This document shows positions 48,946 to 61,047 of a stretch of DNA of 64,000 nt, in pieces. How positions within the stretch are numbered: position 1 is the stretch's first letter; every line of letters starts with the position of its first letter. The notes under the pieces were generated by a model. That model made no database searches. It worked only from the letters and a program-made list of their open reading frames with translations, and was not told the DNA's origin. Source of the DNA: Fragum whitleyi (taxonomy: Eukaryota > Mollusca > Bivalvia > Cardiida > Cardiidae); the NCBI GenBank assembly GCA_948146395.1, contig OX411543.1, positions 66,847,474 through 66,911,473 of the forward strand, given 5' to 3'. The translations under genes were made by a program, and so were the position numbers.

Positions 48946-51684
48946 TCTGTATGGATAAACCTCAAAAGGAATATTATGATTTGTTTTATTTGTAAAGACA
49001 ATTTTTGCCGATCAATTGAAATTCAAAGCGTCTCCTACAAACCTTTGTGTGCAGATCACCGTTTATCATTTTTTTTTCGAAATCGCGACAATGGAAAGGT
49101 ATGGATAATTGATGATTGATTGATACCAAAATGGTCCCTGTTCGTATCTTGTCATCGTCGCGCCCTATTCTTTGATTCTGCTGATCTTGTTGTTGATATA
49201 ATACTAAATGTATGCTTATTTTTGTATTTTATTTGTACTTACTCTAAAAGTTACGTCCACAAATATATGTTCTCTTAAAACCTAAACCGTTTATGACTTA
49301 TTTGAATTTTTTTAATCTTAATTCCTGTCATAACTGACTGCCTTTTAAAGATCGGGGTTTCTTACTTTTAGGTTCCATGTTCCTGTCCGTAGAAACGCCT
49401 TCTTCGTAAACGTGCCCCTTTACCTTGCTGGTCTGATGCACAAAGTTTTGGTGAAAATAATTAATGTGCATTAAAAGACACTTTAGCGCATAGCAATAAA
49501 CCATTTTTGAAAATGTTTAAATATTCGCTGACGTCTAAAGTAAGGTGAGAACGTGAATTGGGTCTAAAGAGTGAAGCCATTAAAAGTAGGCGTTGTACTA
49601 TGAAAACATACTATTCCTGGAGCATGAGGGAGAGGAGGGTTAAAAACATTTATACTAATTTGAATAAATTTCCAATTGAATATCAAAGACTGGTGCAAGC
49701 AACCACGTGTTTTAGTCTTTGCTGGTTACTGCACAGACATGATAGCGACATCAAGTCGTTTTGTTGTTTGATTATAGTGGACGCGCACAAATAATTTACA
49801 AATCTGGTTAAAATGATGGCCCCTGCAAAACGGTCAGTATAGCCTTTTACTAGCCAATTTTCTAAAAGAATTTGGCGATTTGAAAGCCAGCTTAATAATT
49901 GTAGAATCAGCATTCTACTGTCACTCAGCAAGCCTCCTAAAGCATTAATTTCCAGATATCATCCTCATGAGGAAATTTTTTCACACTGATCACAGGATTA
50001 ATGCTTATCCCACCCACTCTCCAGCTATGCAATGTGAGTGAGCTACGAAAGATCTATCAGACAAAATGCAAAACTTTTTTACACCGATTTTTGTGTGGGC
50101 ATCACAGTAGAGTTCACTTGCGAAATGGGTACTCTTAATTCATGATGGAAATGCTATTTGTATGCTTGTGAACTTTTTTTGATAGTGGTGTAGAGCAAGG
50201 CGCATCTGTTTAACAACGGTCTCTGGACGTATAATTATTTTCACCCGTACATATGGTTATGTGATTGTTCTACCAAACGTTATAAAGAAAGATTAAAATT
50301 CGTAAAAGGGTTTACATTTATTTCAACATATATTTTGTGGTTTTTTTTCTTTTGGAGGTAAGGATTTAAAGATATTAGATGATTTAATATGCGTAATGCA
50401 ACCCATGAAAAAACCTCAAATGTCGCATGCAGGAGCAAACTCAAGTTTTCCATATTCTGCCGTTTATATCAACTGGAATACACGACTGAGAAACAATTGA
50501 AAGTTTTTTTTGAAAGTACTTGTATATGTTTAGATGGCAAAATCACTTAAATGGATTGATTCCGTGCTTGTAAACAATACTGTGAATATCTTGCGCGGAT
50601 TTAGTAAGGAATAACTCGCCGTGAATTCCCGAGGATTTATTTGAAAGCTTCAAGGAATATTTGGTTACGCCTCGGTTCTAATTGATATGCAGTCAATCAA
50701 CGAATCGGATTGATTTTCTTGTATGACGTCATAGATGTCAATCAGGGGAAATGAACATGGGCAATAAACAACATCATTAGGAGATCAGAAATCGTCATGA
50801 TGTATATACATATATTTATTTTCCTATTCGATTTACCCTTTGTGCTTTCTTTCTACGCACTACGCACTTTCATGTTGTTGTTTTTTTCCCCATTATTATT
50901 ATTTTCGTTTTTTCTACTGATTGAATCCAAATGCATGAAGGAGGGAGAAAACATTCATTAAATAAGACGTTGTGGGAAAACTGTTCAATTTTAGATAACA
51001 GCTTTTTTTCTATCTTCATCTTTTTCTTTTATCCCTAATTGTGGGACATTGAAACACAACAGAGAAATACTTCACAAATGGAACATCAATCTTAACACTA
51101 TGGCTAAACATATTTTTGGTATGAAAAAGACTCTGCAAAAATGGTACTTTCTGGTCTTCCGGATGCCTACCAATATCAATTGTTCAATATCAACGGTTTC
51201 TGCTACTTGTAAAAGTTGTTTTTTAAACGCCTCAAAAATGTGTTTCCTACGACGATAGTCTTGTCAAACGACAATGTTCCAGCAAAAGTTTTACTTAAAG
51301 TAGAACTAGAGCTGTGAGTTCACGAAAAGAAAAAAAGGACGACGTTTTCCATCGTACGTCCTCAAAGTAAACCATAGAAAAATATTGTCGCGTTCTTATA
51401 TGAAATGGTTTACTTGTTGGTTAAAGGAAATCTGAAGTGAACTTTATTTCTTGCTCTATAGGTTAAAATTGAACGATTTCATTATATATGTAGTTGAACA
51501 TACATGCATTTAGGCCTACTTTGTATATGAGTTCTTGAATTCACCTGGATAATTACGGCTCATTAAATCAATAATTATACATAGGTTTGAAGCTTGTTCC
51601 ATTTCGCCAGCGCGATTCTATTCAGAAATAATATCGAACAAAAGTTGAAGCATACTCATTGAGTTTTTGATAAAATGTACCTTA
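48946..51684. other. anonymous DNA
   Basis: No gene called; the 78- and 82-codon frames at 49558-49931 overlap on opposite strands and have no known domain. Confidence 0.4.
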
Positions 51685-52400
51685 AGGCCTGGTCCCACTC
51701 CAAAACGGACAAAAAAAACGTATGCTTAACTGACACGACGGAAGAGTGAAATTTTCATCCGTTTTAATACGCTTGATAAAAACTGATAATAATTGGAGAA
51801 AACTGAACGGAAAATATAGGACGCGTAAAGTATGTAGCAGGGCTTTTGGTTGGATGTTCATCGGAAGCCTTGAGCGGATGACAGCTGATAAGAGGTTACT
51901 GGGTGTATGTCTGACGTATAGATAGCGGAAAGAGTGGATGCAAAAAGCATTGGACGTATACACAACGTATGCTTATCGGAAACAAAACGGATACAGCGCG
52001 GATAATTATATTGTACGTGATGTATGCGCTTAAATACTTAAATATCCTTGTTACTTCCCTTTTATAAACCTTTCATATACCTAATAATTCCTCCCTCTTG
52101 TACGTTTTCATCCAAGGCGGATTTGAGTTCCGAGGATGGATTAAGAATACAGCGGAAGTGTAACGGATGGATTCGGATACACAGCGTTCGTTCCTCGTAT
52201 AAGCTTTTACATCGCACAAAGCGGCAAGTTTATCCACTCTTCTGCGCGGATGAAATCACAATGGATGGACGCTCGACGGACAGAGCGTATATAAAGCGTT
52301 TGCACAGGGCAAGAAACAGAGGCAAAGCGTCTTTTCGGATATAAGAAAAATCCATTCGTTTTACATCCCCAAACATCCGTAAGTATAGTTGGACCGGGCC
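51685..52400. mobile_element. 716 bp element with GGCCTGGTCCC inverted ends
   Basis: Left end TTAAGGCCTGGTCCCACTCC and right end GTTGGACCGGGCCTTTA are inverted copies over about 18 bases with few differences. Flanks read TTAA and TTTA, suggesting a possible TTAA target. The inside has many diverged copies of ACGGAT, GCGGA and CGTAT words but no transposase. Superfamily not assigned. Confidence 0.65.
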
Positions 52401-53149
52401 TTTACTATTATCTCATAAAGCTCGTTACACAGATCAAAACGGGTTTAATGAAATATGTTAAAGGTATTTCAGGATGGATCTAAGACTTCATATTTACTCG
52501 TGAGAAGACTTAAAATCAATTCGTACTCTTCTCAAAGACACATCTAAATACATAAATTGCAAATGTATATCGTCTGTGTTATTCTTTTATCTGCAAAGAG
52601 ATTAAGAAATGACATTTCCAACATGTCTGAATCCGGTGAATTTTACACGTACAAGTATTTCAATGATTGGTATTACTTGGCCGATTTCATTGAAACTTTG
52701 CTAGAAAAAAAATCCAATTGGCCCATAAGTATAAGTGGGACCATTTCACAACTCGACTTTGAGCTTCTTGAAAAGTTCGCCGGGTCGATGTAGGCCCCGA
52801 ACAACGTCAGGGACGTTATTACAATAACTAATATACCGTTATTAAATCGATTTAATGCTGAAGTCATATAAACACTCCGACGCGTCCGACTTTGAATCGG
52901 TGATAAACTCTTCGACTAGATTGGTACATGGGCCGATAAATAAACAGATTTTTCAGAGGTCGACGACGCTTCGGTGAATGTTATCATCAAATTGAAAACC
53001 CCCGACATGTCGGCTAGGTCTTTAAGATTTATGGAAGTCGACATTGTATTGAAGACTAATATAAGGCTATTGGCCGATTTTGCAAACATCGCAGACTTTT
53101 GGCTATCTTTGTTCTTTTCTGACCTTTTCATTTCTATTTGGTATTGGTA
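52401..53149. other. anonymous DNA with a module remnant
   Basis: GGCCGATTTCATTGAAACTT and AATTGGCCCATAAGTATAAG at 52679-52735 are internally deleted H4-type module phrases, so the 78-codon frame at 52557-52793 is not a gene. Confidence 0.5.
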
Positions 53150-53245
53150 TTGACAAATAATCGGCGACGCCTAAAGCCGATTTGTCTACAAGTATGACAT
53201 CTCGCCGGCGTATTATCAATACGCTACGTTCAATTCACCATGCAA
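53150..53245 (-). repeat. CG-rich dispersed repeat R2, copy 2
   Basis: Minus strand TAGCGTATTGATAATACGCC and GGCGAGATGTCAT match 46253-46290. CGCCAGCGACCGGCTGGAGC nearby (53331) may belong to the same element. Confidence 0.6.
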
Positions 53246-53439
53246 TTTCTGCGTCATCACTGGCCAAGAAATAAGACATTGTCACGTTGGCTGTTTCGTA
53301 TGACAGCAAAATACAAAGTTTATCATGATTTCGCCAGCGACCGGCTGGAGCTTATTATAACATTCGGTCGTTCATGAAAAAAAAAGGAATCGGTGACGTG
53401 TTGGCGACGCCAATTTTTAGAAGTGCTCAATGTGAGTTA

Positions 53440-54450
53440 TTGAGATCAATCAATGTCCTGCTTCCGCCCGTTTGTCCGTCAATCCGTCCGTCTGTCCGCC
53501 CGTCTGCCATCCAAAACTATCCATCAAACTTAAATCAAACTTCACGGGAATAATCCTGGGGATAATGTTTTTTTTTTCTTCAAATACTTCACACAATTGG
53601 AGTCCATGAAGAACTGTGGTTTTCATGGCATTGTAGTAAACAAAATTCTTCTCCTCCCAAACCGTAATGACTAAGGCTTTCTTATTTGGTATGAAGCGTT
53701 GTCCAATGCTTTTCTACCAAAAATCTTCAAATTATTACTCTTAAAAATTAGCCCAGTGTTGTATGATACCAGAATTTACATAGAAATAATGCACAAAAAT
53801 CTTCAAAAATCGTTTAATCTTAAACAAAATAGCTCAAACCTTATTGATTTGGCATGACACATTTGCCTAAACCCTTTAACAAAAATAGGTAATTGAACTA
53901 TTTCTATTTTTAGCCCCATGTTGTGGAACCCATAATTTAACATAGAAAACTAGAACAAAATCTTTCGAAATCTAATACTATAAACTATTTAGCTTAAATC
54001 TCTTATAATTTGGATGACTTATGATCTCCAGATTATTAAGCAGAAATTGGTGAATAAGTGTGCCCCCGTGTGCCAAATAAAAAAAAAAACAACAGCAACA
54101 AAAAAACAACAACCTATTTTGTGGGGTCCAAAAATTCTGCATAAAGATAAAGAATATTCTCTTTCAAAACAATAAGCCATATATCCTTCAAATTTTCCTA
54201 GAGAATTACCATAAGGCTCAAAACAAAACTCTGTAAATTACTTTCAGATCAAAATTAAGCCTTCGCTGTAGGGAATCTTTTCATTAGCCAGATATCAAAA
54301 TAAAATTCTTAAAAAAATCCTCTTAAACATCCAGGCCTGATACGTTTCATTTTATTGTTTCAGCATTGATTCGCACTGTCTTAAAATCAAAATAAGCCTT
54401 ATGGTGTAGGGCAGCATTTAAAATAGAGGTGGAAGAAGTTCAACACTTTT
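53440..54450. repeat. module array with terminal CCGTCC microsatellite
   Basis: A TCCGTCCGTCTGTCCGCC stretch at 53475-53505 precedes diverged units of about 165-195 bases marked by GTGTTGTATGATACCAG (53757), CATGTTGTGGAACCCAT (53920) and TTTTGTGGGGTCCAAAA (54117). The unit is shared with the 59.2-60.5 kb array. Confidence 0.6.
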
Positions 54451-54538
54451 TATGACATCAAATTTCTTTTGTGGTATTGTTTCTCATCGATACTTCAAAA
54501 TAATTCAGTTTCTGTTCTTCTTATAATAAAAATTATAT

Positions 54539-55598
54539 ACCCTGTGATGTCGCGTCGGAATGTCAATCTAGAGCTCCCGGGTATTAAAATCCCCGACGGC
54601 GGCACTCATCCTTTCCGGGAATTTGTCTTCCACCAATGGGTTGATAATCGTAGACCTATATTAGATAGCAACTGCAAACTAGAATAGAATTTAATGGAAG
54701 TACATGTACTATTGTGAAAGAAACTTTTTTAAAGCATACTTTGCGCTTCAGACTTCAAACATTTTATCATTTAAGTGTGTAGTCGGAAAAGTGTGAAGTG
54801 GAAGTCTGAATTTGGAAGTCTACAAATCTAAAGTCTAAACCTTAACTGTGAAGTCGGAAGTGTGAAGTTGGAAGAGTGAATTATGTTGTGTTAAATGTGA
54901 AGTTTGAAGCGTGATGTGTGAACTTTGAAGTCCGAAAATGTGAAGTTGAAAGGCGGGTGTGAAAAGACGGAGGTATGAAATGTGAGGTGTAAAGTCGTAA
55001 GTTTGAAATGTGAAAATTGAAGTGTGAAGTTCGAAGAGTGAATAATGAAATGCGAAGTCAGAATTTTGAAAGTGGAGGGCAAAATTGCTAAAATTGAAAT
55101 GTGAAATCGAAAGTATGATGTTTGAAGCGTGTAGTGTGAACGTTGAAGTTTACGCTGTGAACTGTGAAGATAACACTTCAAACTGCATTGTTCAAACTTC
55201 GGACTTGCTACTTCGAACTTCACACTTTCGACTTCATGCACCCGTCTTCACACTTCACAGTTCATTCTTCAGACTTTAAACTTCACACTTATGACTTCTC
55301 AGTTCACATTTCAAAGTTCACATTTCACTGATGACACTTAATAAATGAAATATGCTTGCAGTGAGTATGCGTGTGATATTTGAATTCTCAGAAGTCAACA
55401 CAGGTTCACGCTTCTCAGTTCGCATTTCAAAGATTATGTTTTTAAGTGTGAAGCGTTAAATGTGAAGTAAAGAAGTCACCGGTCTTTCATAAGTATGCGA
55501 TATACAAGGAGTTCATTGTAGGGTGCTCCAGCCGCCGCGATATAACTGAAAGATTTTAGAAAGCGGCGTATATCCCATTCAGACAAAACAAATTGTAT
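54539..55598 (+). mobile_element. S1 SINE apparently split by heptamer satellite
   Basis: The head and conserved block are at 54541-54700 (GTATTAAAATCCCCGACGGC, CCACCAATGGGTTGATAATC). The 3' core is at 55522-55598 (GGGTGCTCCAGCCGCCGCGA, AACTGAAAGATTTTAGAAAG, CAGACAAAACAAATTG). In the uninterrupted copy at 33340 these parts are about 70 bases apart; here they are about 870 apart, and the excess is the heptamer satellite. Confidence 0.7.
54770..55470. repeat. degenerate heptamer satellite with strand switch
   Basis: About 54770-55170 is dominated by GTGAAGT-type heptamers (GTGAAGTTGGAAGTGTGAAG and variants). From about 55172 to 55330 the complementary ACTTCAC-type heptamers dominate, making a large imperfect inverted repeat. 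After a short break, both orientations recur near 55410-55470. Because 7 and 3 share no factor, the frame stays open and a 116-codon minus frame repeats seven residues (such as FKLHTSH). Confidence 0.85.
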
Positions 55599-55669
55599 GA
55601 TCCTTTATATGACTTTATGTCATAGAGAAATTGATTTTTATTTTATTTTTTTTTTAAATATGGAATTCT

Positions 55670-56525
55670 CATTCTCAGGTGACCGATATCTTATCACCAT
55701 GGTCTTTTTTATTTCAGAAATCTTCATGAAACTTAACATATGTGTTCATAGTCACAAGATCGTGAGCTATTGTGACCGATGAATGTCCTTCGTCAGTCTG
55801 TCTGTCTTTAAGCATGTCCGTTCGCAAAAAAACCTTAAAACAATATTCTCGTCCAAACCAATTCATAAGGTTTCAACTAAACACCACAGGGGTGATTCTT
55901 AGGTTAAGCATTTTCAAAATTATTCACGAAATCGGAGATTTCAAAGATTTCTTGTTGCCATGGCAACATAATGATTTTCTTTTATAAATTTGACACGAAA
56001 AAATTCTCAAGGCCTGGCCCGCCAACAGCCGAGGCCATTTTGGGCGCTAGAATAATTCGAGTTCTTTTTTTTATTATTTATTTTTCAATACCCTTTGAAT
56101 GGTAAACGATAGGGGCTTCATATTTCACATATCCGTATTGCTTTTTATGATACCTTTCTAATGCTAAGTCAAAGTCAATATAATTCTTTACGGTCAAAAA
56201 CGTGTATTTTTTTTATTTTTATTTTTTTACATTGACTATGACTTTGGAATGGTAATTGTCTCCATATATCAGACCTTTATTGCTTTTGACAGAACCTTTC
56301 AGTGGACATCAACGTCAAGAACATTAGTCAAGGTTAAAGTCATCTTTCAAAGTTAGATTTATATGGTCCATACTTTGAATCGAAAAGTGTTATCCTTTTA
56401 TTAGATTCAGAGCCATGTGTGATTCAAGGTTATTTTTCAAATATTAGTCATAGAGAATAAAAGACTTTATTTCTAAGACATATATATTCAGGTGAACGAT
56501 ATAAGCCCATCGTGATCCTCTAGCT
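55670..56525. repeat. H-type element termini and diverged modules
   Basis: TCAGGTGACCGATATCTTATC (55676) and TTCAGGTGAACGATATAAGC (56491) both resemble the complement of an H-type left end (compare CGCTCACCTGAAC at H4). Between them lie GTGACCGATGAATGTCCTTC and rough 140-150 base modules. Boundaries are uncertain; possibly two nested elements. Confidence 0.5.
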
Positions 56526-56771
56526 CATTTACTCATGTATCTATTTTTGCATGTTTTTGAAAACTCCTGCTTTATCTTTACTGAATGAAATTGTCTAACA
56601 AAAGGAAAACTAATTTTGTCAGAGAGAAAAAAAGAGCCGTTGGTTAATTAACGTCAATTTTGATAAATTACAATGCTTCTTCTAATTGCATTTATCTGTA
56701 GAAGAACGCTTTTCGTTTAAAGGCAGTCGAAATTTAGATTAAATGTTTTATAATACAATAAGCGTTGTTTG
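56526..56771. other. short anonymous stretch
   Basis: Nothing recognised. Confidence 0.4.
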
Positions 56772-57255
56772 GCTAACCTGAGCGCAACGTGCTCAATGGG
56801 AGCTTAAATAATCACCATGAGTCCATCGTTTGTCATCCGTCGTGCATCGTCAACTTTCTTCAATCTTCTTCGCCTCCTCAGGCGGTTAGCATTGAAATTT
56901 TGCCAGAATGTTCCTTTGGTGACCATCTTCAAAAAATTTGTTCGCAGAGTTTTGAAATACCCCAAAAATATCGACTGGGCTTATTTTGACCCTGTCATCT
57001 TAAAACACCTTCTAATTTGAAACCTTTAGATGAATTTCAACCAACGTTGGCTCTTTAGAAACATTGTTTGAAAAACTTTAATTGACCCCAAAATATAGCT
57101 TGGTATTACCAGAGTGGCGCTTATTTTTTACCATTACATCTTTAAACCTTCTCTCCTTAGATGCATTTGGGTGTATTTCAATTAAACTTGGCAGAAATTT
57201 TGCTTAGGTGGCCCTTCTCAAAATTATTTGTTCAATTTGGATTCCTAAATGCCAC
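56772..57255 (-). mobile_element. modular hairpin element H6
   Basis: Plus strand TAACCTGAGCGCAACGTGCT CAATGGGAGCTT is the terminal hairpin read from its end, with the CTAA now changed to CCAA-like. TCCATCGTTTGTCATCCGTC follows, then modules with CCAGAATGTTCCTTTGGTGA and CCCCAAAAATATCGACTGGG. It is cut on the right by T1 copy F. Confidence 0.6.
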
Positions 57256-57263
57256 CCAGTTTA

Positions 57264-57400
57264 CAGTTAAGTAAATTTTGAAGGTGAGTGATTTATAAAT
57301 GATTTCGGAATGATTTGTATCGGCGTGCGGAGCAAGTTATGAATTGAATTCAGGGGAGATAATGCTATTTCGCTTATTTGGTCTAAGTTTTTTTTATCAA
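57264..57400 (+). mobile_element. T1 family copy F, left part only
   Basis: TA, CAGTTAAGTAAATTTTGAAG, then GATTTCGGAATGATTTG, GTGCGGAGCAAGTTATGAA and TTCAGGGGAGATAATGC in family order. The right half is not found. Confidence 0.6.
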
Positions 57401-58617
57401 TTCATTAATTTTGGTTTTGAAAATTTACATAGCTAAATCAGCATGATGTTTAGTATAGATAAAGCACGAATATGTTGAGTAGATTCTAGGTTTTAAAGCA
57501 CTCCTTGTAGATAAAAATACCACCAGAACCTGCTATTGAACGTCAAACTTGATGAATTACAAAACTTTTACTAATTGCATTTGTCTGCGAAATCGCAATT
57601 ACGTGTGTTAACTGTCATTGTTCAACGTCTGTTTATTAATATAAGTGGTTAGTGTGCTGTCCTCAGTCGAGAGATAGGGTGCCTGATCTTACTAAACTTC
57701 TTACAAAAAATCGTAAGGCGAAACGCAAATCGTACCTGCTGATTTCATTAATTATAAGATTGTGCCTTGCAATATCTCAAATATTGCACATGGATGGTGT
57801 TTGACGGAACTTTAAATTTAGTTACTACTGTAGAAGCAAATTTAATTTTTGACTAACGCTAGAAAGATCGTAAGGTGTTTAGTAAAAACACTCGATTCCT
57901 AGGAGTGGCTGTCGATCTTGGTTCTCTCATGGTCTCAAAATTTCGGCATGGTTACTGATTTATCTATAGGAAGAAGAATGTAGAGGGAATAAACTAAGTT
58001 GCTAGGACTTTTATCCAAATCGATGATAACTTAAGAGATTTAAACCGATAGAAAGAAAGGAAACCCTTAAATTATTAAATAATCACATTTTAATTGTGTT
58101 CTCCATGAAAACAGCATTTAGTTTACAACTGTGTTGTAAGCTTTCGCACTGCCATGAATTCAAAGATACTATATTCACATCTTAAATGTATCGTCCTTAG
58201 GTAAAACGGGGCTTTATTGACCCGAATCTAACGCCTGCTATTTAGATGAATATAAATCTGATTATTCCTGATTATTCGGCTTTGCACGTGCTTTCATAGG
58301 AATAAATGACAACCGGTATTGAATTTAATATGTATGTTGTTAATTGATAAAATTATTTAAGCATATTTTCATCAAAGGTCAAATTCGGGTCAAATAAACT
58401 AAGGTATAACAGTTCGATTCCAAAGCTCAGTTCTTTTCTTGGCTCAATGCTGTTCTATGTTTGATACAACATAGAGCTTGGTATTATCGACCACTCAGTG
58501 TCGATTCTAGGATCCACTAGAATGTGAATAATGGCGTTTAATACACTCGTTTTCATTAGACGAATGGACCAGCAAAATTGAACAGTAAGGACTAACAGAC
58601 TTCTTCAAAATGTGTAT
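57401..58617. other. anonymous DNA
   Basis: No gene or structure recognised. Confidence 0.4.
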
Positions 58618-58863
58618 CAGGGCCTGAGATTATAAAAATTTTCTCAGACTCGACTGAGAATTTTCTCAAATTTCAAATTTAAATAAATGTATGAAAATAA
58701 AAGATAATATTAATAAGTTATTATCTATAACAACTTATTTATATTATCTTTTATGTTCATGAATTTATCCTAGAATTACGACAGAATTTAGGCTGTAATC
58801 CAAATCAAAATTAGAGAAAAAATTAAGTTGAGAATGAGAAAAGTTTTATAACCTTGGACCCAG
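58618..58863. mobile_element. 246 bp MITE, hAT-like ends
   Basis: Left CAGGGCCTGAGATTATAAAA and right TTTTATAACCTTGGACCCAG (inverted) begin TIRs that match imperfectly for over 50 bases, including TTTTCTCA blocks. The middle has a second palindrome (AAAAGATAATATTAATAAGTT / AACTTATTTATATTATCTTTT). A CAGGG start suits hAT elements, but no 8 bp target duplication is visible. Confidence 0.7.
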
Positions 58864-59205
58864 ATTCGCTCTGATGCTTCGGAAAGAAATCAATTTATGT
58901 TATTTGGCATTTATCAAAAAAAACTATATTCAATATAGAAACTCCTTTTGTTAATTTTACTAATTCATAACTACTGGTAAATAATGACAAGGAAAGAATC
59001 TAGGGAAAATCTTACGAGCTAAAGAATCATACAAAGTAATCAATTCTTTGTTTGGAAGGTTAACAGATTCCCGGTTATATGTCTACACAAATTTGTTAAA
59101 ACCTTCACGGAATAATTCACTTATTGCATAATTCACATAGAAACGTCTATTACATGTCACAAATAAAGTCATACAAATAGCCTTACTCATCGTCGCAATT
59201 TCTAC

Positions 59206-60560
59206 TTTTAGCTCCTTTTTAGCTCCCAAGGGCAAACTCCCCAAGATGAGGAATTGTGATCGATGAATGTCCGGTGTCAGACCTTCTGTCCCTCCGTCCG
59301 TTAGCCTGTCTGTCAACAATTTTAAGTGCATCTCCTCTCCTCAAAAACTATCCAACAGATTCCAACCAAACTTTACAAAATGAAAGGTTAAGCAATTCCA
59401 AAATATTACGCAGAATCGGAATCTATATAAAGCTCTTGTTGTCATAGCAATGGATCCTTAGATCAAGCTATTCCAAAAGCTCTGGTTACCATAGCAACCG
59501 AGTGAAATAAAAAGCGTAAAACACCGTCTCCTTCAAAGCTTTAAGACGTATGGCATAAAGTTGTTCAAGGCCAATTTACCATAAAAACTTAAAATTATTG
59601 CTATATCTTAGACCTATGTTATAGGATCCCGGATAAGAATGGCAAAATGTATATATAAAAAATGTCCTAAACAAAAATGCGTAAACCAAAGATATTATAT
59701 ATGCCAAAAAAGAAAAACACTCAAATGTATTTCTCTATCTTGAAAATAACCCCATGTCATGGAGTCCTTGATTTAGTATAGAAATAAATCTTAAAGGTCT
59801 GTGGAAATAAACTTCTTTTACCAAACCAAAATGCTTACACTATGATTTATTTTGAACGACTCATGGCCTAAAACCCTTTGCCAGGAAATTTGAAAGTTAA
59901 TTATCCAACTTGATTATAAGTCCTATGTTGTGGGGTCCGGTATTTTACATAGAATAAAGAAAGGATTCTAAAAGATTATTTTTTTACCTCGAAATTATAT
60001 AACTTACTACTTTTGTAGTTTAAAGGACACATACTTTTTATACCATTGAGCAAAATAAAAGATGAAATAATTGTGCCAACTATATTTTAAGGCCTGTGTT
60101 GCAGGATGCATACTTTTAAGCAGTAATAAAGAATTAAACACCAAGAATCTTCTCTTTCGGAACAACAGGCCTTATATCTTTTATATTTTGCATATAGAAC
60201 TGACTTATACACATATAATGATTTTTAAGCAGTAATAAAGAATTAAACACCAAGAATCTTTTTGTCGGAACAACAGGCCTTATATCTTTTATATTTTGCA
60301 TATAGAACTGACTTAGAGACATAAAATGATTTTTTTTTAAATTTAGGCCAATGATGGTATCATTACCTGTGGACAAGATCAAAGAAGCAAATGTGGTTTA
60401 CTGCCATTTTCTGCTTTAAAATGGCATTGATTTTTATGTCAAATATGAGCTTGTAATATGAATAAGGTTGAAGTTGGAAATCTTTCGTTCGCAGATTAAA
60501 ATTCCGAAGACCGACAGACAGACAGACGGACAGGCAGGCAGACAGACAGACCGAATGACA
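59206..60560. repeat. module array with inverted microsatellite ends
   Basis: Begins TTTTTAGCTCCCAAGGGC (a CTAA-type end on the minus strand), then CCCTCCGTCCGTTAGCCTGT. Units of about 145-180 bases carry CATGTCATGGAGTCC (59753), TATGTTGTGGGGTCC (59931) and TGTGTTGCAGGATGC (60096). Ends in GACAGACAGACGGACAGGCA at about 60518-60550. Same unit family as 53.4-54.4 kb. Confidence 0.6.
60114..60330 (+). repeat. recent 109 bp tandem duplication
   Basis: CAGTAATAAAGAATTAAACA at 60121 recurs at 60230. The two units are nearly identical (TCTCTTTCGG versus TTTTGTCGG and a few changes). It lies inside the module array. Confidence 0.9.
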
Positions 60561-61047
60561 CCCTTATTACAATTTGTTTCCGATCTAACGATCATAAAAA
60601 TAGTATCGAGCTTTGAAAAGAGCTTCTGAAGTTTAATGTAGTTCTCACATCTATGGCAAACGTTTCCATTATAAAGGCAGGGAATATTTCCTGAGACGAC
60701 CCTCCTTGATCGATTGGGAGAAAGAAATAGTTAGCTTGTGGTATCAATCCATTTCTCATGTCAAAATTTGATAGATTTACATGGAATCATTACGAGTCTT
60801 CTGCCCTCTCTCGGCTGTAGTGATTGACTTACAAAATAGCTATCAATAGTTATTTTTATCTTTGAGAACCCAATGATCGTTTATCTGTCTGTGCATTTGA
60901 CTGTTTGTTTGACTAAGTTCTAACTTATAGCATTAAACAAAGATCTGACAGAAAAATATAATTGTTTTAAACTAATTACGTTTTGCGTTCTTTGCCTAAT
61001 TAAAGGATTTATTTGGCCGTTTATGCAATTATAAAATGGACTGCTTT
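60561..61047. other. anonymous DNA
   Basis: Nothing recognised. Confidence 0.4.

Noticed and set aside
52557..52793. 78-codon plus-strand frame
   Set aside because: Its middle is an internally deleted H4-type module (CCGATTTCATTGAA ... TTGGCCCATAAGTAT), so it is repeat-derived.
54891..55241. 116-codon minus-strand frame with seven-residue repeats
   Set aside because: The residue repeat is produced by the underlying heptamer DNA; no start context or domain supports a protein.
60134..60382. 82-codon minus frame with duplicated peptide
   Set aside because: The peptide repeat reflects the 109 bp tandem duplication and lies in a module array.
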